Of a stretch of DNA of 64,000 nt, positions 22,771 through 32,396 are shown piece after piece. A program made the translations under genes and the position numbers. Position 1 is the first letter of the stretch. Each line of letters begins with the position of its first letter. Location of the stretch: positions 868,001 through 932,000 of the forward strand of contig OY776214.1 in the NCBI GenBank assembly GCA_963675425.1. Reading direction: 5' to 3'. Under the pieces are notes generated by a model. It was not told where the DNA came from and made no database searches. It saw only the letters and a program-made list of their open reading frames with translations. This DNA comes from Sporobacter sp963675425 (lineage in GTDB: Bacteria; Bacillota; Clostridia; Oscillospirales; Oscillospiraceae).

Positions 22771-25700
22771 ATGAATATGCGTGATTTTCCCGACAGACAA
22801 GGACTGTACGACCCGCGTTATGAGCACGACGCTTGTGGTATAGGCTTTGTTGTACATATAAAAGGGGAGAAATCCAACAGTATCATTAAGCAGGCGTTGG
22901 TCGCTTTGAAGAACCTCAGCCACCGCGGCGGTGTCGGCAGCGAGCCGGACTCGGGCGATGGCGCGGGTATCTTGTTCCAGCTTCCCCACGCCTTTTATAA
23001 AAAGGTCTGCTCCGGCACGGGGATCGAGCTTCCCGATGCCGGCAATTATGGTACAGGCCTTATATTTTTTTCTAAAGACGCGTCGAAACGTCGGACTTTA
23101 GAGCAGAAATTCCAGGAAATCGTCGAAGACGAGGGGCAAATATTTCTGGGATATCGGGACGTGCCGATCGATTCGTCCATGCTTGGAAAAACAGCCCTTG
23201 CAAGCATGCCGTTCATGCGTCAGATTTTCATTGGACGCAGCGAGATCTGCGCGGATACCGATTTTGAGCGCAAGCTGTATATCATCCGTAAGCGCATGGA
23301 GAATGCCGCGCGGGATCAGTTTGCCGACGAGTGCTTTTATATGCCCAGCCTGTCGTCGAAGACGATCGTTTATAAGGGCATGCTGACAGCCGAACAGCTC
23401 GATGAGTTTTATCTGGATTTAGCCGACGAGGACGTCGTTTCGGCGCTCGCGCTTATCCATTCAAGATATTCCACCAACACCTTCCCCAGCTGGGAGCGCG
23501 CGCATCCCAACCGCTGCCTTATTCACAACGGTGAAATCAACACCCTGCGCGGCAACGTCAACTTCATGAACGGCCGCGAAGCCATCTTAAAAAGCGAAGC
23601 CTTCGGCGATGAGCTTCAAAAAACGCTTCCGATCATTGATAAAAACGGCAGTGACTCGGCGATGTTTGATAACACGGCTGAATTTCTAACGCTCAGCGGC
23701 ATGCCGATTGAGCGCGTCATGATGCTCATGATCCCCGAACCCTGGGCGGGGCATGAGAGCATGAGCGCGGAAAAGAAAGCCTTTTACGAATACAATGCCT
23801 GCCTGATGGAACCCTGGGACGGCCCGGCCGCCATGGGCTTCACGGACGGCGTACGCGTCGGCGCCGTTTTGGACCGCAACGGCCTTCGTCCCTCGCGTTA
23901 TTACGTCACAACGGACGATACCGTTATCCTGGCCTCCGAGGTCGGCGTTCTCGATATTCCGCCGGAGAAGATCGTTAAAAAAGAGCGGCTCCATCCCGGC
24001 CGTATGCTGCTGATCGACACGGAAAGCGGCCGCATCATCGAGGATGAAGAGATCAAAAACAAAGCCGCATCGTCGGAGCCTTTCGGCGACTGGCTGAAGC
24101 AGTATCTGACGGACATTGAGCACGTCCCCACGCCGACAGCCTGTGAAATCCACAACACACCGCTTTTAGAGATGCAAAAGGCGTTCGGCTACAATTACGA
24201 AGATTTCAGGATGTTTTTGGCGCCCATGGTCACCACCGGGGTAGACCCCGTCGGCGCGATGGGCAACGACACACCCCTGGCCGTGCTGTCCAAAAAACCC
24301 ATGCTTTTATACGAATACTTCAAGCAGCTGTTCGCGCAGGTTACAAACCCGCCGATCGACGCGCTGCGCGAGGCCCTCATCACGTCTTCCGTCGTCTATC
24401 TCGGCGCGGAATCAAACCTGCTGCACCCGGGGCCTGAGAGCTGCCGCCGCATCAAGCTGCACGCGCCCATCCTTTCCAACAACGAGCTGGACAAGCTCAA
24501 ATATCTCGATAGGCCGGGCTTCAAGTCCGCCGTGCTGCCGATTCTCTTTAAAGCCGGCGGCGGCGGGAGCGCGCTTAAAGAGGCGCTTGACAACCTGTTC
24601 CAGTCGGCCGCCAAGGCCGTGGAGGACGGCGCGAACATCCTCATCCTGTCCGACCGAAAGGTCGACGGCGGGCACGCGGCCATCCCGGCGCTTCTGGCCG
24701 TCGGCGGCCTGCACCACTACCTCATTCGCAAGGGGCTGCGCACAAAGGCAAGCATCGTCGTGGAATCCGGCGAGCCGCGCGAGGTCCATCACTTCTGTAC
24801 CCTGATCGGCTATGGCGCGGCCGCGATCAACCCCTACGTCGCCATCGATTCCGTTGCGGATCTCACACAGACCGGCTTTATTAAGGGCTTTACGGCAGAA
24901 AAAGCGATTGCAACGTATATCAAGGTCGCGTACAAGGGCGTCATCAAGGTGCTGTCAAAAATGGGCATCTCCACGATCCAGAGCTATACAGGCGCGCAGA
25001 TTTTCGAAGCGCTCGGTATCTCTAATGCGGTCATTGACGAGTATTTCACCTTGACCCCCGCGCGCATCGGCGGCGTCGGCCTCGATGAAATCGCGCGCGA
25101 AGCCCAGATGCGTCATGACGCGGCGTACGCCGCCGCTATTGACGACGAGGAGCTCGACACCCGCGGTAACTACCAGTACCGCCGGAAGGGCGAATACCAC
25201 ACGTATAACCCTGAAACCATCGACAGGCTCCAGCGCGCCTGCCGCGCGGGCGACTATACGCTGTTTAAAGAGTACTCCAAGCTGCTCAACGAAAATGAAA
25301 CGGACCACGCCACGCTGCGCTCCGTCATGAAATTTAAGAAGAATCCCATTTCAATCGACGAGGTCGAGCCGGTCGAATCCATCGTGAAGCGCTTTAAGAC
25401 GGGCGCGATGTCCTTCGGCTCCATCAGCCGCGAGGCTCACGAATCCATCGCTATCGCCATGAACCGCCTGGGCGCCAAGAGCAATACCGGTGAGGGCGGC
25501 GAGGACCCGGCGCGGTATATCCCCGATGAAAACGGCGATTCCCGCTGCAGCGCCATCAAGCAGGTCGCATCCGGCCGTTTCGGCGTCACGAGTGAATACC
25601 TCGTCCATTCCCAGGAAATCCAGATCAAGATGGCGCAGGGCGCCAAGCCCGGCGAGGGTGGTCAGCTGCCCGGCCGCAAGGTTTATCCCGAGGTTGCCAA

Positions 25701-27345
25701 GGTGCGTTATTCAACGCCCGGCGTCGGCCTCATCTCGCCTCCGCCGCACCATGATATCTACTCCATTGAAGACCTCAAAGAACTCATTTACGACCTGAAA
25801 AACTCCAATCCCTCCGCTAAGATCAACGTCAAGCTCGTTTCCGAGGCCGGCGTTGGCACTGTTGCCGCCGGCGTTGCCAAGGGCTGTGCCGATGTGGTTT
25901 TGATCTCCAGCTATGACGGCGGTACGGGCGCTTCACCAAGAACATCTATGCGCCACGCCGGTCTGCCGTGGGAGCTGGGCCTGTCCGAGACGCATCAGAC
26001 GCTGGTTTTGAACAATCTCAGAGACCGCATCACCATTGAAACAGACGGCAAGCTGATGACCGGGCGCGACGTCGCCGTCGCGGCGCTTTTGGGCGCGGAG
26101 GAATACGGCTTTGCTACAGCGCCCCTCGTCACACTCGGCTGCGTCATGATGCGCGTGTGCAATCTCGACACCTGCCCCGTCGGTGTGGCGACGAACAATC
26201 CGGAGCTGCGCAAGCGTTTTGCCGGCAAGCCCGAGCACGTGATGAACTTCATGCTGTTTGTCGCGCAGGAAATGCGGGAATACATGGCTGAGATGGGCTT
26301 TAGAACCGTCAACGAAATGATCGGGCGCACCGATATGCTCGAGGCCGATATCCCGGAATCATCCTGGAAGGCCCAGGGCCTTGACCTGTCCATGATCCTG
26401 CACAAGCCGGAGGTTCCCGAAGGAACAGCGCTTTACAAGGTGCAGGAGCAGGATCACGGCCTTGAGAGCACGCTCGATGTCAAAACGCTTTTAGAGCTGT
26501 GCAAGCCTGCGCTGGAAAAGGGCGAAAAGGTTGAGGCTGAGCTTAAAATCGTCAATACGGACCGTGCCGCCGGTACGATCCTCGGCAGCTATCTGACACG
26601 CCAATATGGCTTTGACGGCCTGCCGGAGGACACGATCAAACTGAATCTCACCGGCTCTGCCGGCCAGAGCCTCGGTGCTTTCATGCCCCGCGGCATCACC
26701 ATTACACTTTCCGGCGACGCCAACGACTACACGGGCAAGGGTTTGTCGGGCGGCAAGATCATTGTGAAGCCCCCGGCGGTGTCCACGTTTGACCCGGAGG
26801 AAAACATTATCGTCGGCAACGTCTGCTTCTACGGCGCGACAAGCGGCGAGGCCTATATCCGCGGCGAGGCCGGCGAGCGCTTCTGTGTCCGCAACAGCGG
26901 CGTGAAAGCCGTTGTCGAGGCCGTTGGCGACCACGGCTGTGAATACATGACGGGCGGGCGGGTCGTCGTGCTGGGCAAAACGGGCCGGAATTTCGCGGCC
27001 GGTATGTCCGGCGGCATCGCCTACGTCTACGACGCAGACAGCACCTTTAAAAGCAGATGCAACACCGATATGGTATCGCTGGTCGAGGTCAACGCCGAGC
27101 GCAAGGCCGAAATCAAGGAGATGCTCCTAAAGCACGAGGCTTACACCGGCAGCAATAAGGCCGCCGCGATTTTAGCCGACTGGGACAACGCCGTGAAGCA
27201 TTTCGTGTGCGTGCTGCCCAACGACTACGACCGTATGCTGAAAGCCATCCAAAAGGCGCACGAGGACGGCTATACTGGCGACGAGGCGCTGATGATCGCC
27301 TTTGACGCCAACAACCGCGACGTTTCGCGTCTGAGCGGAAACTAA
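22771..27345 (+). CDS. gltB: Glutamate synthase, large (alpha) subunit
   Basis: It uses glutamine amide nitrogen to convert 2-oxoglutarate to glutamate. The 1524-residue protein starts with a 21-residue propeptide before the nucleophile Cys22 (EHDACGIGF), then a class II amidotransferase domain (SHRGGVGSEPDSGDGAG, HSRYSTNTFPSW, HNGEINTLRGN). A central domain follows, then the FMN/3Fe-4S synthase domain (GAMSFGSISREAHE, GEGGEDPARY, CVMMRVCNLDTCPVGVAT) and a C-terminal beta-helix GXGXG domain (GDANDYTGKGLSGGKI). The length is normal. gltD follows after 15 bp. Confidence 0.97.
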   Translation: MNMRDFPDRQGLYDPRYEHDACGIGFVVHIKGEKSNSIIKQALVALKNLSHRGGVGSEPDSGDGAGILFQLPHAFYKKVCSGTGIELPDAGNYGTGLIFFSKDASKRRTLEQKFQEIVEDEGQIFLGYRDVPIDSSMLGKTALASMPFMRQIFIGRSEICADTDFERKLYIIRKRMENAARDQFADECFYMPSLSSKTIVYKGMLTAEQLDEFYLDLADEDVVSALALIHSRYSTNTFPSWERAHPNRCLIHNGEINTLRGNVNFMNGREAILKSEAFGDELQKTLPIIDKNGSDSAMFDNTAEFLTLSGMPIERVMMLMIPEPWAGHESMSAEKKAFYEYNACLMEPWDGPAAMGFTDGVRVGAVLDRNGLRPSRYYVTTDDTVILASEVGVLDIPPEKIVKKERLHPGRMLLIDTESGRIIEDEEIKNKAASSEPFGDWLKQYLTDIEHVPTPTACEIHNTPLLEMQKAFGYNYEDFRMFLAPMVTTGVDPVGAMGNDTPLAVLSKKPMLLYEYFKQLFAQVTNPPIDALREALITSSVVYLGAESNLLHPGPESCRRIKLHAPILSNNELDKLKYLDRPGFKSAVLPILFKAGGGGSALKEALDNLFQSAAKAVEDGANILILSDRKVDGGHAAIPALLAVGGLHHYLIRKGLRTKASIVVESGEPREVHHFCTLIGYGAAAINPYVAIDSVADLTQTGFIKGFTAEKAIATYIKVAYKGVIKVLSKMGISTIQSYTGAQIFEALGISNAVIDEYFTLTPARIGGVGLDEIAREAQMRHDAAYAAAIDDEELDTRGNYQYRRKGEYHTYNPETIDRLQRACRAGDYTLFKEYSKLLNENETDHATLRSVMKFKKNPISIDEVEPVESIVKRFKTGAMSFGSISREAHESIAIAMNRLGAKSNTGEGGEDPARYIPDENGDSRCSAIKQVASGRFGVTSEYLVHSQEIQIKMAQGAKPGEGGQLPGRKVYPEVAKVRYSTPGVGLISPPPHHDIYSIEDLKELIYDLKNSNPSAKINVKLVSEAGVGTVAAGVAKGCADVVLISSYDGGTGASPRTSMRHAGLPWELGLSETHQTLVLNNLRDRITIETDGKLMTGRDVAVAALLGAEEYGFATAPLVTLGCVMMRVCNLDTCPVGVATNNPELRKRFAGKPEHVMNFMLFVAQEMREYMAEMGFRTVNEMIGRTDMLEADIPESSWKAQGLDLSMILHKPEVPEGTALYKVQEQDHGLESTLDVKTLLELCKPALEKGEKVEAELKIVNTDRAAGTILGSYLTRQYGFDGLPEDTIKLNLTGSAGQSLGAFMPRGITITLSGDANDYTGKGLSGGKIIVKPPAVSTFDPEENIIVGNVCFYGATSGEAYIRGEAGERFCVRNSGVKAVVEAVGDHGCEYMTGGRVVVLGKTGRNFAAGMSGGIAYVYDADSTFKSRCNTDMVSLVEVNAERKAEIKEMLLKHEAYTGSNKAAAILADWDNAVKHFVCVLPNDYDRMLKAIQKAHEDGYTGDEALMIAFDANNRDVSRLSGN

Positions 27346-27360
27346 GGGGGGGTTACGATT

Positions 27361-28818
27361 ATGGCTAAACCGACAGGATTTTTAGAATACTGCAGGAAAA
27401 CAGCGCCCGACAGGCCGGTCAGCGAGCGTATTAAAGACTGGAACGACTTCCACACCACACTGACGCTGGAAGAGCTGCAGGAGCAGAGCTCGCGCTGCAT
27501 GGACTGCGGCACGGCGTTTTGCCAGATGGGCCTCATGCTCGGCGGCGTGGCTTCCGGCTGCCCGCTCAACAACCTCATTCCTGAATGGAACGAGCTTTTA
27601 TATAACGGCATGTATGAAAAGGCGTTTCGCCGCCTGATTAAAACATCCAACTTCCCGGAGTTTACCTCCCGGGTCTGCCCGGCGCTGTGCGAGGGCTCGT
27701 GCACCCTGGGCCTCGATGACGAATCGGTGGCCACAAAGCAAAACGAGCGCGCGATTATTGAGCACGCCTTTGAGCAGGGCTGGGTAACACCACAGCCGCC
27801 GAAGACACGCACCGGCAAGACGGTGGCCGTCGTCGGCTCCGGCCCTTCGGGCCTGGCCTGCGCCGACCGGCTCAACAAGCTGGGCAATACCGTCACTGTT
27901 TTCGAAAAGGACGACCGCGTCGGCGGCCTTCTGATGTACGGCATTCCCAACATGAAGCTGGAGAAACAGATTATCGACTGCCGTGTTAAAATCATGGAAG
28001 CTGAGGGCGTTGTTTTCAAGACGAGTATTGAAATCGGCAAGGATATCAAAGCCGAAACGCTTAAAAAAGACTTTGACGCCGTTGTGCTGTGTATCGGCTC
28101 CAAGCGCGCGCGGGACCTGAACGTCCCCGGCCGCGACTGCGGCGGCATCCACTTCGCCGTCGATTTCCTGGCTGCCAACACCAAGAGCCTGTTAGATTCT
28201 AATCTTACGGACGGCAACTATATCTCCGCCAAGGACAAAGACGTTATCGTCATCGGCGGCGGCGACACCGGCACAGACTGTGTGGGCACATCAATCCGCC
28301 ACGGCTGCAAGAGCGTTATTCAGTTTGAAATCATGCCGGCAGCCCCTGTTGACCGAGGCGGGAGCAATCCCTGGCCCCAGTGGCCCAAGGTATTCAAGAC
28401 CGACTACGGTCAGGAAGAGGCCATTGAGCTGTACGGGCGCGACCCGAGATACTTCTGCCTGACAACGAAGAAAATAGACTGTGACGAGAACGGCAACGTC
28501 AAAGCCCTGCACACCGTCGAAGTCGACTGGAGTACCGGCTCCCTCAAAGAAGTTGAGGGTACCGAAAAGGTCTGGCCGGCGCAGCTCGTGCTCATCGCGA
28601 TGGGCTTTTTGGGCCCGGAGGAAACGATCCTCCAGGAGCTGTCGATTGCGCAGGACAAGCGCAGCAACATTGACGCCAAGGAAGGCGCGTACAAAACAAG
28701 CGTGCCGGGCGTTTTCGCCGCGGGCGACGCGCGGCGGGGACAGAGTCTCGTTGTCTGGGCAATCCGGGAGGGCCGCGACGCGGCCGATGCCGTCAGCGAA
28801 TACCTGACAGCGAAATAA
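27361..28818 (+). CDS. gltD: Glutamate synthase, small (beta) subunit
   Basis: This 485-residue FAD/NAD(P)H-dependent subunit passes electrons to GltB. It has the N-terminal Cys clusters for the shared 4Fe-4S centres (SRCMDCGTAFCQ, SGCPLNN, CPALCEGSC), an FAD-binding motif VAVVGSGPSGLACADRL (about residue 155), the GGLLMYGIPNMKLEK segment, a second dinucleotide site DVIVIGGGDTGTDCVG, and the C-terminal FAD motif GVFAAGDARRGQSLVVWAI. It forms an operon with gltB and ends in a strong terminator. Confidence 0.97.
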   Translation: MAKPTGFLEYCRKTAPDRPVSERIKDWNDFHTTLTLEELQEQSSRCMDCGTAFCQMGLMLGGVASGCPLNNLIPEWNELLYNGMYEKAFRRLIKTSNFPEFTSRVCPALCEGSCTLGLDDESVATKQNERAIIEHAFEQGWVTPQPPKTRTGKTVAVVGSGPSGLACADRLNKLGNTVTVFEKDDRVGGLLMYGIPNMKLEKQIIDCRVKIMEAEGVVFKTSIEIGKDIKAETLKKDFDAVVLCIGSKRARDLNVPGRDCGGIHFAVDFLAANTKSLLDSNLTDGNYISAKDKDVIVIGGGDTGTDCVGTSIRHGCKSVIQFEIMPAAPVDRGGSNPWPQWPKVFKTDYGQEEAIELYGRDPRYFCLTTKKIDCDENGNVKALHTVEVDWSTGSLKEVEGTEKVWPAQLVLIAMGFLGPEETILQELSIAQDKRSNIDAKEGAYKTSVPGVFAAGDARRGQSLVVWAIREGRDAADAVSEYLTAK

Positions 28819-28832
28819 TTCTTTAAAGAGAG

Positions 28833-28864
28833 GGCCGCGCCGTTTTATACGGCGCGGCCTTTTT
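28833..28864 (+). terminator. Terminator of gltBD
   Basis: GGCCGCGCCG pairs with CGGCGCGGCC around TTTTATA, followed by TTTTT. Confidence 0.95.
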
Positions 28865-28894
28865 GGGTCTTGATACGCGGTCTGTCCTGCGGTT

Positions 28895-29395
28895 TTACGC
28901 CTTTATAACGCCGCAGGCAATTTTTTTACCCGCATTGCCGGATGGCTGAGACGTAAAGTCGTCGGGCCGCGCGTGGATAATCATCGTGCGTCCCACAACA
29001 TCGGCCACCTTGAACCGGTCTGTTAAAACAACCATAAATGCCCGCCCGTTCGCCTCGAAAAGCGGCGGCAGGTCTCCGGCGTGGTACGGGTGCTTGCAGT
29101 CGCCGGGGTTGTAGTGCCCACCGGTATCGGCAAACGGGTCGTCCGCGTTTCCCGTGCAGGCGGCGCCTGAATGGATATGAAACCCGAAGACGCCGGCAGC
29201 ACACGGATCGTCCAAATGCGGCAGGCCGATGACCTCGACGCTTAAGAGCACGCCATCCTTCGTCTGATAGAAGTTCGCCGTCCCGACGAGCTCCGGGTAG
29301 GCGCTGCTGCCACGAAGGTGCGCCCGAGCGTCCGGCCGGCTGTTTGCGAGGGTATCTAAGTAGTTTTTGGACCGCTGGGATATAAACCAGATCAT
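28895..29395 (-). CDS. sodC: Cu/Zn superoxide dismutase, no signal peptide
   Basis: The 166-residue protein has every Cu/Zn SOD ligand in place: His73 and His75 (GFHIHSG), bridging His94 (GGHYNP), His102, His105 and Asp108 (KHPYHAGDLP), and His141 (IIHARPDDF). Cys80 and Cys161 sit where the structural disulphide forms. The N-terminus (MIWFISQRSKNYLDTLANSR) is not a signal peptide or lipobox, so it appears cytosolic, unlike most bacterial SodC. GGAG precedes the ATG at 29395. It is a single gene, convergent with gltBD, and surprising in a presumed anaerobe. Confidence 0.92.
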   Translation of the reverse strand: MIWFISQRSKNYLDTLANSRPDARAHLRGSSAYPELVGTANFYQTKDGVLLSVEVIGLPHLDDPCAAGVFGFHIHSGAACTGNADDPFADTGGHYNPGDCKHPYHAGDLPPLFEANGRAFMVVLTDRFKVADVVGRTMIIHARPDDFTSQPSGNAGKKIACGVIKA

Positions 29396-29518
29396 GAGCT
29401 TCTCCGTTCCGGCGCGGCTGTTTTTTGCCGCGCTCCGGTATATTCTATGTCTGGAGATACCTGGTGTGTTTCAGTGCTTTTTCACAGAAATATCCTATCG
29501 GTCAGCCTAACCGTTTAA

Positions 29519-29542
29519 CCGGCTTCGCCGGCCGATTTTTTT
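29519..29542 (+). terminator. Small terminator-like hairpin before the ABC transporter promoter
   Basis: CCGGC-TTC-GCCGG is followed by CCGA and seven T residues. It lies upstream of the -35 at 29574 and would insulate the transporter operon. Confidence 0.6.
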
Positions 29543-29573
29543 ATTGCTAATGGCTCATCCGAGTGTTAAAATA

Positions 29574-29603
29574 TTGACAGATTGCGCTTTTATTCGGCAT
29601 AAT
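29574..29603 (+). promoter_or_regulatory. Promoter of the amino-acid ABC transporter operon
   Basis: A perfect TTGACA (29574-29579), an 18-bp spacer and CATAAT (29598-29603) lie about 43 bp before the lipoprotein start. Confidence 0.75.
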
Positions 29604-29645
29604 AGCGTTACCCATATGGAAGAATATAGTATAAGGATGGTACAA

Positions 29646-30470
29646 ATGAAAAAAATAACTGCGATACTGCTGGCAGCCGTGCTGCTTTTAAGCCTCACGG
29701 CCTGCGGCGGCAAGAAAGACGACAAGGTTCTAAAGGTTGGCATGGAATGCGCTTATGCGCCGTATAACTGGGCGCAGTCGGATGACTCCAATGGTGCAGT
29801 ACCTATCTTTGACAGTAAGGAATACGCTTACGGTTACGACGTCATGATGGCCAAATATCTTGCTGATAAAATTGGTTATACGCTTGAAATCCATCGTATG
29901 GACTGGAACAGCCTGCCTGTGGCCGTTCAGTCAGGCGCCATTGACTGCGCTATTGCCGGCCAGTCCATCACAGCTGAACGCATGGAAACGCTGGACTTTA
30001 CAACGCCCTACTATTATGCCTCAATCGTCGTTTTAACAAAGACGGATTCTCCTTATGCGGACGCAACCGGCGTGGCCGGCCTGGCCGGAGCAACGTGCAC
30101 CTCACAAATCAATACGGTCTGGTACGACGTCTGCCTGCCGCAGATTGAAAACGCCAATATCCTCCCAGCGATGGATAAAACCTCAGGCATGCTCGTTTCA
30201 CTGGATGCTGGCAACTGCGACCTCGTCGTGACCGACGCGCCGACCGCCATGGCCGCCGCCATGGTCTATCCGGACATGAAGATTCTCGACTTTACAGGCC
30301 AGGACGACAACTTCCAGGTATCCGATGAGGAGATCAACATCGGTATCTCCGTCCAGAAGGGCAACGCCGACCTGGTCCAAAAGCTCAACGACGCGCTGGC
30401 GACGCTTACGACGGATGATTACGAGCAAATGATGAACGACGCGATCGCGGTTCAACCTCTGTCCGAATAA
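29646..30470 (+). CDS. Polar amino-acid ABC transporter, substrate-binding lipoprotein
   Basis: The 274-residue protein begins MKKITAILLAAVLLLSLTAC, a lipoprotein signal with lipidated Cys20. The mature part is a family 3 solute-binding protein: GMECAYAPYNW near the start, YGYDVMMAKYLADKIGYTLEI, DWNSLPVAVQSGAIDCAIAG, and FTTPYYYASIVVLTK. Typical substrates are His, Arg, Lys, Gln or related polar amino acids. ATG 29646 is used because it creates the signal peptide and has AAGGAT upstream. A hairpin without T-run separates it from the permease gene. Confidence 0.92.
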   Translation: MKKITAILLAAVLLLSLTACGGKKDDKVLKVGMECAYAPYNWAQSDDSNGAVPIFDSKEYAYGYDVMMAKYLADKIGYTLEIHRMDWNSLPVAVQSGAIDCAIAGQSITAERMETLDFTTPYYYASIVVLTKTDSPYADATGVAGLAGATCTSQINTVWYDVCLPQIENANILPAMDKTSGMLVSLDAGNCDLVVTDAPTAMAAAMVYPDMKILDFTGQDDNFQVSDEEINIGISVQKGNADLVQKLNDALATLTTDDYEQMMNDAIAVQPLSE

Positions 30471-30488
30471 GAATCAAAGCCTAAAAAA

Positions 30489-30513
30489 GGGGGGAGCGGC
30501 AATTTGCTCCCCC
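30489..30513 (+). other. Intercistronic hairpin between binding protein and permease
   Basis: GGGGGAGC (30490-30497) pairs with GCTCCCCC (30506-30513). There is no T-run, so it probably protects the upstream mRNA end and allows more binding protein than permease. Confidence 0.6.
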
Positions 30514-30539
30514 ACATTATTCTCGAAGGGGTGGAACCT

Positions 30540-31340
30540 ATGACTTCTTTGCCGCCGGATTATTTGGGCAGAATCTTTTTTATCATTCAGGAATACGGCC
30601 TCTCATTGCTGCGCGGTGCGGGAAAAACACTTCTCATAGCCATTGTCGGCACCGTAATAGGTTGTATTATCGGATATATAGTCGGCATTATCCAGACGAT
30701 ACCGGTTAATAAAAACGACAATATTTTAAAAAGAGCTATCCTGCGATTTATAAAGCTTATTTTAAATATTTATGTCGAGGTTTTCCGCGGCACACCCATG
30801 ATGGTTCAGGCTGTGTTCATTTACTACGGCTCTATGATGGTGCTAAACGTTCATATGGAAATACTGTTCGCGGCATTTTTTATTGTTTCAATCAATACGG
30901 GCGCGTATATGGCCGAAACGGTGCGCGGAGGCATCCTCTCCATCGACGAAGGACAAACAGAGGGTGCCAAATCCATCGGCATGACTCATTTCCAGACGAT
31001 GTTCTACGTTATACTGCCGCAGGCCACGCGCAACATCATGCCGCAAATCGGCAACAACCTGATCATCAACATCAAGGATACGTGCGTTTTGTCCATTATC
31101 GGGATTGTCGAGCTGTTCTACACCTCCAACGGCATATCGGGAACGTACTATGTATTCTTCGAAACGTTTACGCTAACGATGATTATTTACCTCATTATGA
31201 CCTTCACCTTCTCCCGCCTGCTCCGGTGGTTTGAAAAGAAAATGGACGGGCCGCAAAGCTATGCGCTGGCTTCTAATGATGTATTAGCGCCAACGAGCGG
31301 CATGCTCAACTTCCGCAGCCGGGGAGGTGACAGACGATGA
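30540..31340 (+). CDS. Polar amino-acid ABC transporter, permease
   Basis: The 266-residue protein has five membrane segments and the HisM/ArtQ-type signature: YVEVFRGTPMMVQAVFIYYG, MAETVRGGILSIDEGQTEGAKSIGMTHFQTM (the EAA loop that contacts the ATPase) and MPQIGNNLIINIKDTCVLSIIG. It forms the membrane channel of the importer. ATG 30540 has a GGGGTGG ribosome binding site; an upstream TTG in frame lies inside the hairpin. It overlaps the ATPase gene by 4 bp. Confidence 0.93.
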   Translation: MTSLPPDYLGRIFFIIQEYGLSLLRGAGKTLLIAIVGTVIGCIIGYIVGIIQTIPVNKNDNILKRAILRFIKLILNIYVEVFRGTPMMVQAVFIYYGSMMVLNVHMEILFAAFFIVSINTGAYMAETVRGGILSIDEGQTEGAKSIGMTHFQTMFYVILPQATRNIMPQIGNNLIINIKDTCVLSIIGIVELFYTSNGISGTYYVFFETFTLTMIIYLIMTFTFSRLLRWFEKKMDGPQSYALASNDVLAPTSGMLNFRSRGGDRR

Positions 31341-32080
31341 CCGCGGATAAGCTTCTAGAGGTCCGCCATCTCCGTAAATCCTTCGGCGATAACGAGGTGC
31401 TGCGCGATATTGATTTTTCCGTCAGCAAGGGCGATGTCATCTGCATCATCGGCGCGTCCGGCTCCGGAAAATCAACGCTTCTGCGCTGCATCAATCTGCT
31501 CGAAACGCCAACCGGCGGCGAGATATTATTCCACGGCGAGGACATCACAAAGGGCCGGTTCAACATTGCCGCTTACCGGGCGAAGGTGGGGATGGTTTTT
31601 CAAAGCTTCAACCTGTTTTCCAATATGACGGCGATTAAAAACTGCATGGTCGGCCTTCGCAAGGTCCTCAAGAAAGACACCAAAACGGCGAGCGAGACAG
31701 CCCGGGCCTATCTCGACAAGGTCGGCATGTCGCCGTATATCAACGCCAAGCCGCGCCAGCTTTCCGGCGGACAGAAGCAGCGTGTGGCGATTGCCCGCGC
31801 TCTGGCGATGCAGCCGGAGGTACTCTTATTTGACGAGCCAACCTCCGCGCTCGACCCACAAATGGTTGGCGAGGTGCTGGCCGTTATGCGTCAGCTGGCG
31901 TCGGAAGGGCTCACGATGATCATCGTAACCCATGAGATGGCGTTTGCCCGGGACGTATCCAGCCATGTGGTATATATGCAGGACGGCGTAATCTGCGAGG
32001 AGGGCACGCCCGAGGAGATTTTCGCCCATCCGCAGAAGCAGGAAACAAAGGATTTTCTGGCCCGCTTTTTAAACGGCTAA
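31337..32080 (+). CDS. Polar amino-acid ABC transporter, ATP-binding protein
   Basis: The 247-residue ATPase powers the importer. It has Walker A GASGSGKSTLL (about residues 38-48), a Q-loop in VGMVFQSFNLF, the LSGGQKQRVAIARAL signature, Walker B VLLFDEPTSALD, and the switch His in IIVTHEM. It closely matches the GlnQ/HisP subfamily. Its stop is followed by a 10-bp hairpin and then repeat copy B. Confidence 0.96.
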   Translation: MTADKLLEVRHLRKSFGDNEVLRDIDFSVSKGDVICIIGASGSGKSTLLRCINLLETPTGGEILFHGEDITKGRFNIAAYRAKVGMVFQSFNLFSNMTAIKNCMVGLRKVLKKDTKTASETARAYLDKVGMSPYINAKPRQLSGGQKQRVAIARALAMQPEVLLFDEPTSALDPQMVGEVLAVMRQLASEGLTMIIVTHEMAFARDVSSHVVYMQDGVICEEGTPEEIFAHPQKQETKDFLARFLNG

Positions 32081-32086
32081 ATATTG

Positions 32087-32115
32087 TGACGGCGGTGCCC
32101 AAGCGCCGCCGTCAC
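32087..32115 (+). terminator. Hairpin after the ABC transporter operon
   Basis: GTGACGGCGG pairs perfectly with CCGCCGTCAC (10 bp). It abuts repeat copy B, whose own hairpin carries the T-rich part (CTTTTTCG). Confidence 0.65.
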
Positions 32116-32328
32116 ACTGTCGAAAAAGCCGCATTCGCGGCTTTTTCGACAAATAAAGGGTTCTCACGCTGAGGCGCTCGCAAAGTAATGCTTTTCGGAA
32201 GTGAATGCCTCAAAGCATTGAAATCAAACAATTTTCGCCGATGAGACCAGACAACTCGCCATCATCGCCGAAAATTAAATCGCACGGCGATTGGACGCAC
32301 AAAAGAAGGACTAAAGACTTTTTCGACA
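32116..32328. repeat. 213-bp interspersed repeat, copy B (MITE-like)
   Basis: It is the full partner of 17960-18172. Its ends are inverted repeats: CTGTCGAAAAAG at the left (from 32118) and CTTTTTCGACAAG at the right. Inside are a GCCGC/GCGGC hairpin, AATGCTTT/AAAGCATT, and AATTTTCGCCGATGA / TCATCGCCGAAAATT. It has no transposase gene and so would depend on one elsewhere. It lies 69 bp upstream of the polyamine operon promoter. Confidence 0.8.
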
Positions 32329-32396
32329 AGCTGCCAGCGGCGCATAAGCGCCGCCGACTAAAATGGCTATTTTGCATGCTGTTAACATGGATTGTA

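Noticed and set aside
27342..28217. 291-codon frame opposite gltD
   Set aside because: It is the antisense frame of a clear, well-conserved gltD; its composition follows from the codon use of that gene.
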